Assembly: GCA_963770535.1 (NCBI GenBank)
Contig: CAVYPZ010000008.1
Location: 1-64,000, forward strand
Direction: 5' to 3'
Length of the DNA stretch: 64,000 nt
Source of the DNA: RYN-230 sp963770535
Lineage (GTDB): Bacteria > Actinomycetota > Actinomycetes > Streptosporangiales > Streptosporangiaceae
Positions 58,287-64,000 of the stretch are shown here, in pieces (the first letter of the stretch is position 1; each line of letters begins with the position of its first letter). The notes beneath the pieces are model-generated. The model was not told the DNA's origin. It did no database searches and worked only from the letters and a program-made list of their open reading frames with translations. The position numbers and the translations under genes were made by a program.

Positions 58287-58292
58287 ATCGTA
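58287..58292 (-). promoter_or_regulatory. leaderless -10 box
   Basis: On the minus strand TACGAT (58292 to 58287) is separated by 7 bases from the ATG at 58279, so the predicted transcription start coincides with the start codon. No ribosome site is present. Confidence 0.4.
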
Positions 58293-58411
58293 GGGGCTAG
58301 TACGGGTTAGAGGGCGAGCACTGCCGTGCTCCGCATTAAAGGCTGGAAGGTAGCAGCCCCCGGCCACCCGGTGTGGAGGGCGATCACCGGGTCGATTCTG
58401 CGGGATAGTGG

Positions 58412-59638
58412 ATGCGTGACTTGCACTCCGTCGGACTGCAACGACTGCAACCCATCCCGGAAACCTGCGTGACCTGGCACGAGCACGCCCGGCTGCTCGC
58501 CGCGCAGGTCACCCACCCGGCGTCGCGCTGGCGGGCGGCGGTGGCGGAGGTACCCCGGCATGTGCTCGTGCCACGCTGGTGGTCACCGTCGGCGCGCGGG
58601 ACGTCCGGGCTCGTCTGGAAGCTGAAGGATGGGCCAGCGGATCCCGGGCGCTGGCTGGAAGCGGCTTATTCGGACCGTTCGCTGGTCACGCAGGTCGGCA
58701 TCTCGCACGCGGACCATGCCGTGGCTGGTGATCATCCGGCCGGGGTGCCGACGTCGTCCTCGACGCTGCCGGGGCTGATCGTGCGTCTGGCCCAGCACGG
58801 ATACCTGGCTGATGGCGCCGACGTCTTGGACGTGGGCACGGGGTCTGGGTACGGGTGCGCATTGCTGACGGCCCGGCTGGGCGCGGAGCATGTCACGAGC
58901 GTGGACGTCGACCCCTATCTGACGGCCGCCGCTGCGCAGCGGCTGGACTCGGTGGGGCTGCGCCCGACAGTGCTGGCCGTGGATGCCACCGGCGCTCTGC
59001 CGGGGACGTACGACCGGATCATCGCCACCGTCGCCGTGCGGCCGGTCCCGGCGAGCTGGCTGGCCGCTTTGCGGCCGGGCGGGCGGCTCGTCACGACGAT
59101 CGCGGGGACGGGGCTCATCCTCACTGCCGACAAGACTGACGACGGCGGGGCGATGGGGCGGATCGAATGGGACCGGGCCGGCTTCATGGCAAGCCGGCAC
59201 GGGCCTGGGTATCCGCCGCCGCTCTGGGAGAGGAACGAGGCAGCTCACGACGGGGATGGTGAGCACATCACCCACGGACGCTACCCGGTGCTCAATGTGA
59301 TGGACGCGTGGGAGTTGTGGTCCATGGCCACGGTGCTGGCGCCAGGGGTTGAGCACTACTACTCAGAGGACGGCGACCTGCGGACGGCGTGGGTGCTGCA
59401 TCCGGACGGGTCGTGGGCGCGAGCATCTGCCGTAGGGGACGAAGGGCCGGTGGTGCATCAGAGCGGGGCCCGGCGGTTGTGGGATCTGCTGGATGAGGTC
59501 CGTGAGATATGGCTGCGGGAGGGGTCGCTGCCTGTCTACGGGGCGAGCGCCACGATTACGCCGGACGGGGGGATTCACCTGCGGCGGGGACGGTGGCAAG
59601 CCACCCTAAACCGGGAGGACGACTCCGCAGCACACTGA
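58412..59638 (+). CDS. SAM-dependent methyltransferase (PCMT-like)
   Basis: A 408-residue protein with a class I methyltransferase core. DVLDVGTGSGYGCALL is motif I, HVTSVDVDPYL motif II and YDRIIATVAVRPVP, ALRPGGRLVTT later motifs; the arrangement is that of protein-L-isoaspartate methyltransferase-like enzymes. A C-terminal ~150-residue extension lacks a known domain. Proteins of this type often adjoin XRE/TPR regulators and small kinases in actinomycetes, as here. Substrate unknown. Confidence 0.82.
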   Translation: MRDLHSVGLQRLQPIPETCVTWHEHARLLAAQVTHPASRWRAAVAEVPRHVLVPRWWSPSARGTSGLVWKLKDGPADPGRWLEAAYSDRSLVTQVGISHADHAVAGDHPAGVPTSSSTLPGLIVRLAQHGYLADGADVLDVGTGSGYGCALLTARLGAEHVTSVDVDPYLTAAAAQRLDSVGLRPTVLAVDATGALPGTYDRIIATVAVRPVPASWLAALRPGGRLVTTIAGTGLILTADKTDDGGAMGRIEWDRAGFMASRHGPGYPPPLWERNEAAHDGDGEHITHGRYPVLNVMDAWELWSMATVLAPGVEHYYSEDGDLRTAWVLHPDGSWARASAVGDEGPVVHQSGARRLWDLLDEVREIWLREGSLPVYGASATITPDGGIHLRRGRWQATLNREDDSAAH

Positions 59639-59639
59639 C

Positions 59640-60460
59640 TGGAATGACCTCAGCCAGGCTGTCTGTGACCTGGTTCAGCAGCGCACCGGAAAGATCTGGG
59701 CGGCGCGGTCGGTCTCAGCCGGGCTTAACTCCCAGCTCGCCGTCGTGCTTGACACCGTGAATGGCCCCCTGTTTGTCAAGGGTCTGCGCACCGGTCATCC
59801 AGGAGTCGTGCGTGTAGCACCGGGAAGCAATGATCAACCCGCACGTGCAGCCTCTGGCGCCGCGGCTGCGCTGGCAGGCGGAAGGCGCGGGATGGAACCT
59901 GCTGGCGTTCACCTACATCCCCGGAGCCAGGCATGCCGACTATTCACCAGGGTCAGCGGACCTGCCAGCCGTCGTCCAGGTCATCAACCGGCTGCAGCAG
60001 ATACGCTGCCCCGGCCTTCCGGTGAAGCGGGCCGAGCAGCGCTGGGCACCTTACGTCAACGATCACACCGACCTCGCTCTGCTGGCAGGCCCGGCGTTGC
60101 TGCACACCGACTTCAACCCGCTCAATGTGCTCATGACCGCGAACGGCACATGGATCATCGACTGGGCCTGGCCCACCCGTGGTGCCGCGTTCATCGACCC
60201 AGCCTGTTTTCTGCTGCGCCTGATGCTGAGCGGCCATGCCGCCGCCCAGGCCGAAGCCTGGGCAACGCAATGCACTTCATGGGGAAAGACGCCGCATGAG
60301 GCGATCAACATCTTCGCTATTGCCTGCGCGCGCCTCTACGACGAGATCGCCCGCGATGACCCTCAACCCTGGAAGCGCTGCAGTGGCGCAGGCCTGGGCG
60401 GAGTACCGCTCGGGGAAGCACAGTGTGGGGCCCGGCGATAATGACTCGGTCACCGGCTGA
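59640..60460 (+). pseudogene. aminoglycoside-phosphotransferase-like gene, frameshifted
   Basis: The protein reads in three frames: WNDLSQAVCDLVQQRTGK to LFVKGLRTGHPGVV (to ~59820), then INPHVQPLAPRLRWQAEGAG to ARLYDEIARDD (~59830-60370), then AVAQAWAEYRSGKH to the TGA near 60460. Joined, it is an APH-fold kinase with the catalytic LLHTDFNPLNVL and IIDWAWPTRG intact. The first frame has no start codon between its upstream stop and the first domain residues. The gene therefore looks dead by two frameshifts and a lost start. It follows the methyltransferase directly. Confidence 0.75.
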
Positions 60461-60479
60461 CGCGCCCTACCATCGGCGA

Positions 60480-61226
60480 ATGGCGTCCTGGGATGTTGTC
60501 GCGGAGCATCACGTGCGGCAAGCAGTCGCGGAGTACGACCGGCTGGGCCAGGACGAGTTCCTCGCCCGCTACGGGTTCGGCCGCGCAACTGCCTACCTGC
60601 TCATCGTGGATGGCACAGGCTACGACTCCAAGGCGATTCTCGGCGTCGCCTATCGGCTGGCCACCGGCAAGCCCATGGGTCCGAAGGATTTCAGCGGCGG
60701 GGTGCATGGGGCCGCTGGCGTGCTGCGCCGGCTGGGCTTTGATGTCCGGAACGTCCGTGACCAGCCAGTTCCGGACTCTGCCGAGTTAAAGCCGCCGAGG
60801 TCAAGCTGCAGTATCCTGCCCGAAACCAAGATCCGTCCCGTCGGCGCAGCGGCCGCGGTCGCTCAGTTCCAACGGGTGTTGCACCTGCCGGTGCGGCAGG
60901 TGCCCAGTGCCGACATCGACCATGCGCTGGCCGGGCTCCGGGTCGCGCTGCTCGAAGAAGAAGTCGGCGAGTTCGTCGCTGCCTCTGAACGAGGCGATCT
61001 GAACGGGATCGCCGACGCGCTGGCCGACATCGTCTATGTCGCGTACGGGACTGCCCTGACCTACGGCATTGACCTGGACGCGGTCTTGCAGGAGGTTCAC
61101 CGATCGAATACGAGCAAGCTGGGCAGCGATGGCCACCCGCTGATCAGGCACGACGGCAAGGTTCTCAAATCGGAGCAATACTCTCCACCCGACATCGAGT
61201 CGGTTCTCCGGCTGCAAAAGCCCTGA
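60480..61226 (+). CDS. ScoMcrA-like head domain fused to MazG-like NTP pyrophosphatase
   Basis: A 248-residue two-domain protein. Residues ~1-92 match the N-terminal head domain of ScoMcrA-type restriction enzymes (DEFLARYGFGRATAYLLIV, YDSKAILGVAYRLATG, FSGGVHGAAGVLRRLGF). Residues ~125-245 are an all-alpha NTP pyrophosphatase: VALLEEEVGEF with EExxE at 160-164, then IADALADIVYVAYG and NTSKLG. The second domain would hydrolyse an NTP; the first may recognise modified DNA. TACCAT (60468-60473) ends 6 bases before the ATG, so leaderless expression is likely. I know no described system with this fusion. Confidence 0.78.
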   Translation: MASWDVVAEHHVRQAVAEYDRLGQDEFLARYGFGRATAYLLIVDGTGYDSKAILGVAYRLATGKPMGPKDFSGGVHGAAGVLRRLGFDVRNVRDQPVPDSAELKPPRSSCSILPETKIRPVGAAAAVAQFQRVLHLPVRQVPSADIDHALAGLRVALLEEEVGEFVAASERGDLNGIADALADIVYVAYGTALTYGIDLDAVLQEVHRSNTSKLGSDGHPLIRHDGKVLKSEQYSPPDIESVLRLQKP

Positions 61227-61249
61227 CCCTGCCGCGGCGGGCGAGATCA

Positions 61250-61380
61250 GCAGGACCTGTCACGACCATCCGCAAAGACCCGCGATAGGTACGCCCGACA
61301 GGTTTGTCCGGTGCAGGGCTGCGAAGGTGAGCGGGGCAGTGGGACGGACGGTTTCGTTGCGGAGACTGGGAATTGCTCAC
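61250..61380 (-). pseudogene. fragment resembling the XRE/TPR regulator linker
   Basis: The bases around 61347-61378 (plus strand GGACGGTTTCGTTGCGGAGA) closely match 56249-56270 inside the regulator linker, and the minus frame SNSQSPQRNRPS then TYRG parallels SSQSPQRKPSAP and TYRG there. It is probably a leftover of a second copy of that regulator. Confidence 0.35.
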
Positions 61381-61432
61381 TGCAGCTGACGAGATGAGCG
61401 GCCGACGGGAGCAGGTTTTTAGCCTCTAGTGG

Positions 61433-61464
61433 TATAGTAGGAGAGTAAGAAAATCTGATTTTCT
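61433..61464 (+). promoter_or_regulatory. promoter and palindromic operator of TA module copy 2
   Basis: TATAGT (61433-61438) is a good -10. AGAAAATCTGATTTTCT (61448-61464) is a perfect 17-base palindrome with one central T, overlapping the expected transcription start. GGAGGAG then precedes the GTG at 61474. The equivalent site of copy 1 is degenerate. Confidence 0.7.
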
Positions 61465-61473
61465 GGAGGAGAC

Positions 61474-61809
61474 GTGGGTACGCCTGCGGCCAAGATGGAA
61501 CCGGAGCCTCGCCTGAGGGCCCGGGTGAGGGTCCGGCCGAAGGCGCAACTCACCCTCCCTGAGGAGATCCGCCGCGCACTCCACATCGGCGAGGGCGATG
61601 AGGTGGAGTTTGCCGTACACGACGATGGGACGGTCACGATACGCGGCTATGTGTCCATCCCCACCGACCAGGCGTGGTTCTTCACGCCCGAATGGCTGGC
61701 CGGCGAGCGGGAAGCCGACGAGGACATCGCAGCCGGGCGCGGCACCGTCCACGAGTCCGCCGAGGGCATGTTCGACCATCTGGATTCGCTCGGGTCGGCA
61801 GATGAGTAA
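61474..61809 (+). CDS. AbrB/MazE-like antitoxin, copy 2
   Basis: A 111-residue near-duplicate of the protein at 8643-8978 (about nine in ten residues identical by eye). The AbrB hairpin (KAQLTLPEEIRRALHIG, GDEVEFAVHDDGTVTIRG) and acidic tail are kept; differences cluster at residues 15-22 next to the DNA-binding loop. The GTG start has GGAGGAG upstream. The stop overlaps the toxin ATG by one base. Confidence 0.88.
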   Translation: MGTPAAKMEPEPRLRARVRVRPKAQLTLPEEIRRALHIGEGDEVEFAVHDDGTVTIRGYVSIPTDQAWFFTPEWLAGEREADEDIAAGRGTVHESAEGMFDHLDSLGSADE

Positions 61810-62117
61810 TGCCGACCTTCGAGACGCTCCCCCGGTTCGAACGGGACTGGAAGAAACTCACCGCACAGCAGCAGGCAACCTTCCGCAAGGTCGTGACCGA
61901 GGCCTTTGTCCCCGACCTGGCCGCTTCTGATCGCCCATTCCGCCCTGGGCTGCGCGTCAAAGGCGTTGCCGCCCACCCTGGCGTGTTCGAGATGACCTGG
62001 GACAACGACGGGCGCGCGACATTCAGCTACGGCGACGGACGAATTGCCGGCCAGGCCCACGTCATCTGGCGGCGCATTGGAACCCACGCTATCTTCACGC
62101 CGCCGCCCGGCCCATGA
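61809..62117 (+). CDS. RelE-like mRNA-interferase-type toxin, copy 2
   Basis: A 102-residue near-duplicate of 8978-9286. FERDWKKLTAQQQATFRKV, GLRVKGVAAHPGVFEMTWD and HVIWRRIGTHAIF are conserved, so both toxins look functional. With antitoxins this similar, cross-neutralisation between the two modules is possible. Confidence 0.83.
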   Translation: MPTFETLPRFERDWKKLTAQQQATFRKVVTEAFVPDLAASDRPFRPGLRVKGVAAHPGVFEMTWDNDGRATFSYGDGRIAGQAHVIWRRIGTHAIFTPPPGP

Positions 62118-62184
62118 GCCCGCCATCCCCTGAATCGGCGCTAATGGCGGGTGGCGCAGGAATCGCATACGGCCGAGGGCTGCG

Positions 62185-62247
62185 ATGAGCCAGGGCAAGC
62201 TCATGCGCGACAAGATCCCTCAGTCCCCGGGCGCGGCCGGCCGCTAG
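62185..62247 (+). pseudogene. N-terminal stub of a MazG-like pyrophosphohydrolase
   Basis: MSQGKLMRDKIPQ is the hallmark start (GKLxRDKIP) of small phosphoribosyl-ATP pyrophosphohydrolase-like MazG proteins. After ~13 residues the frame leaves the family and stops at 62245-62247. The gene was cut here, 1 kb from the intact NTP-pyrophosphatase fusion. Confidence 0.55.
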
Positions 62248-63137
62248 CTGCTAGCGAACTCGGCCAGGCTGGGGAAGGCCCCGGTGTTGATCGAGCAGGA
62301 AGACTCATACTGCTCAAGTCCGATCCCGAAGAGGGCCCGACGGTACTGCCATTTGACGTGCTTATCGCGACGTCCCGGGTCGGTGGGACGCATCAAGGCC
62401 AGGAAGAAGAAGCACTTCACCAGCAGGAAGTCTCCCTGGTACACACTCAGGTGCTCTCCTGGGAGTGAGCCGCTGACTTGGTCTAGTTCGCTGAGGTAAT
62501 CCGACCGCTGTCCGGCGCTGAATCGGTATCCCTTGTCGCCTCCCTTGAACGCGGCGATGTCGAGCATGGGATATACGTCGTAGCCAAGCGGGGCTTCTCC
62601 GTGGTGCTGCCAGTCGATCACTGCGCGCGGAAAGGCGTTGGGGAGTCCGTAGTCAAGGTGACTGCGGCACATGGGCACATCTCGCAGTCGGCGCGCGGCC
62701 CGTCCAACCGCCTCGCGAACCCGCGGTGTGTCCAGGTCAGGATTCTCGGCGCGGACGTTCGCCACGAACCCTGCGCGCTCGATCCAGGCCAGCGGGTCAC
62801 CAGGGGACTCGGTCAGAACGTTGCGGAACTGGGCTTCAAGGAGGCGCGCCGAGATCCGCACGGCAGACTTGAACAGGCCGTTCCCGACCTGACCGAACGG
62901 ATCAGCGCTGGCCAGAGCCTGGTCATGCAGAGAGACACCGGCGCTGGGCTCAACGAAGTAGTAGATGCCGTCTTTGAGCCCACGCTCTGTCACCCGCGGG
63001 ACAGGATAACCACGCTTGGCAAGGTCAGTCTGGAAGTCCCCTTCCTCGCGTACCGATTCGTCGCCGGTCCGCTTGTAGAGCAGGCCGTCAGAGGAGCGCC
63101 AGACCGCTCCGCTGGCGGCGGTCCTGCGCTTGACCAT
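62244..63137 (-). CDS. APH-fold small-molecule kinase
   Basis: A ~297-residue kinase of the aminoglycoside/choline phosphotransferase fold. VWRSSDGLLYKRTG holds the ATP Lys, HLDYGLPNAF the catalytic HxDxxxxN-type loop and AVIDWQHHGEAPLGYDVYP the metal Asp. Substrate unknown. ATG 63137 is used; family alignment suggests the protein begins slightly upstream, and CTG at 63152 with CAGGAG 6 bases before it is a possible non-standard start. TTG 63239 gives the longest frame. Confidence 0.72.
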   Translation of the reverse strand: MVKRRTAASGAVWRSSDGLLYKRTGDESVREEGDFQTDLAKRGYPVPRVTERGLKDGIYYFVEPSAGVSLHDQALASADPFGQVGNGLFKSAVRISARLLEAQFRNVLTESPGDPLAWIERAGFVANVRAENPDLDTPRVREAVGRAARRLRDVPMCRSHLDYGLPNAFPRAVIDWQHHGEAPLGYDVYPMLDIAAFKGGDKGYRFSAGQRSDYLSELDQVSGSLPGEHLSVYQGDFLLVKCFFFLALMRPTDPGRRDKHVKWQYRRALFGIGLEQYESSCSINTGAFPSLAEFASS

Positions 63138-63330
63138 TTCCCAGTCACTCAGCGTTTGCTCCTGGTTCCGGGCAGTAGCATGTTCACCTATGGTAAATGT
63201 GGTCGTGCGCCACGCGGAATCAATCGAGAACGCCGACAAGTACAGCGGCTTCTACGACGCTCGCCGCCCCTACGCGCGTGCGGGCAGAACTCGTTGACAC
63301 AAGCAGGTACGCGTGGCCATCGGCTGGCGG

Positions 63331-63640
63331 TCAGATCTCCTGGTTGACCGGCAGGATGACCAAGCCCCGGATATTCACGTGGCTGGGCCGGTCAGCATGT
63401 ACAGCACGGCGTCGGCCACGTCCTCGGATCACAGCCCGGTTCCCGCCGCGACACCGGCTTCCACCGCGGCCGCGTCCGTCACCTTCCACAGATCGTTCAG
63501 GACGACACCGGGCGCGACGGACCCGATCCGCACTCCGGTCCCGATCATCTGGCGCCGGATACCGCGCGTCAGCGCGTGAACGGCGTGCTTCGACGCCGAC
63601 ACGGGCATGACCGGAGTTGCCGGTGACGGTAAGGCGATCA
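63331..63640 (-). pseudogene. short-chain dehydrogenase C-terminal relic
   Basis: The minus strand reads SASKHAVHALTRGIRRQMIG, VRIGSVAPGVVLNDLWKVTD, then a TGA near 63429, then SEDVADAVLYMLT in the same frame, then after a frameshift near 63388 RPSHVNIRGLVILPVNQEI. This is the C-terminal half of an SDR oxidoreductase with one nonsense mutation and one frameshift; the catalytic Tyr of YxxxK is not in place. The cofactor-binding half is missing. Confidence 0.75.
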
Positions 63641-63880
63641 TCTGCGAGAACTACAACGGGCTCCAGTAGGAAACCAACCTGACAGCAGGGGCAACCCGGG
63701 AGCTCGTGCGCCTTGTTTGTTCCCACTTGTCTGTTTTAATAGGGCAGTCGGGGCTGTGGGGGACCGGCCGGCCTGGGGTTGCGCTGACCCAAGGTCGGCT
63801 ACTGGGGCTCGCCGTTGATGCCGGGCCGGGGATGACCCGGGCCCACAGCTCTTGCCCGGCCTAGGGGGAAGGTGGGGGAT

Positions 63881-64000
63881 ATGAGGTCATTCAAGGCTGG
63901 CCTGATCACGAGTTCGCTTCTGGCACCGGTGCTGGTGGCAGGGGGAATGCTCGCGCAGGCTGGGCCGGCCGCGGCCGGTACGGGTCATGGTCATCAGGCC
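63881..64000 (+). CDS. secreted protein, cut by window end
   Basis: Forty codons from ATG 63881, preceded by GGTGGGGGAT, encode a signal peptide: MRSFKAG, a hydrophobic core (LITSSLLAPVLVAGGMLA) and a probable cleavage after PAAA, then a His/Gly-rich mature start. The rest lies beyond the window, so the product cannot be named. Confidence 0.7.
   Translation, partial: MRSFKAGLITSSLLAPVLVAGGMLAQAGPAAAGTGHGHQA

Noticed and set aside
1..64000. CRISPR arrays, rRNA operons, prophage structural genes
   Set aside because: No regularly spaced repeats, rRNA-like stretches or phage structural proteins were seen.

Overview
The window is chromosomal DNA of a high-GC filamentous-type actinomycete, probably Streptosporangiales or a near relative (inference). 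The clues are uniformly high GC with GTG starts and GTGA/ATGA stop-start overlaps, an AfsR/SARP regulator, RsbW-like ATP-binding proteins, a DUF397 gene near an HTH/DUF5753 regulator, and a TPR-type XRE regulator. Nothing in it is core ribosomal or central metabolism. It is an accessory, heavily rearranged region rich in toxin-antitoxin (TA) modules, gene relics and conflict-type genes.

Layout. 0.4-3.7 kb: cold-shock protein, relics of a crotonase and a TetR regulator, a Nudix hydrolase, a VapBC pair whose toxin is cut short, and a DnaQ-like exonuclease. 4.0-5.7 kb: a nucleotidyltransferase and an overlapping winged-helix gene behind two inverted repeats. 5.8-9.3 kb: TA modules, a second vapC broken where an HNH nuclease gene begins, DUF3024, and an AbrB/RelE-like module. 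9.2-10.8 kb: a two-gene remnant of an integrative element next to a tRNA/tmRNA 3'-end fragment. 10.9-13.1 kb: transposase debris around a Gfo/Idh/MocA oxidoreductase. 13.2-19.7 kb: a tightly coupled operon (alpha/beta hydrolase, APC permease, glutamine-synthetase-like ligase, P450) divergent from a TTC38-like TPR gene. 20-34 kb: secreted proteins, an amidohydrolase, a large secreted glycosidase, an HTH/DUF397 set, an EamA transporter, a PQQ-propeller lipoprotein, a peroxiredoxin, an alpha/beta hydrolase and an anti-sigma-like kinase.

34.3-47.5 kb is the most striking part. A SARP/NB-ARC/TPR regulator (plus strand) faces a five-gene minus-strand operon: HExxH metallopeptidase, CHAT (caspase-like) protease, P-loop NTPase, a membrane/TPR-like protein with a possible CHAT-like tail, and an unrecognised protein. 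The first three genes are joined by GTGA overlaps. The block is bracketed by a ~116-bp imperfect direct repeat taken from the 3' part of the regulator gene. I read it as a candidate caspase-type conflict (abortive infection or programmed death) system.

47.5-64 kb: a Phd/VapC module behind a perfect TATAAT box, a Vps62-like membrane protein, a second DnaQ-like exonuclease, a pRiA4b ORF-3 family protein, a second copy of the HNH nuclease, an XRE/TPR regulator with compensating frameshifts, a methyltransferase, a dead aminoglycoside-phosphotransferase-like gene, a fusion of a ScoMcrA-type head domain to a MazG-like NTP pyrophosphatase, a near-duplicate of the AbrB/RelE-like module, an APH-fold kinase, an SDR relic, and the start of a secreted protein cut by the window end.
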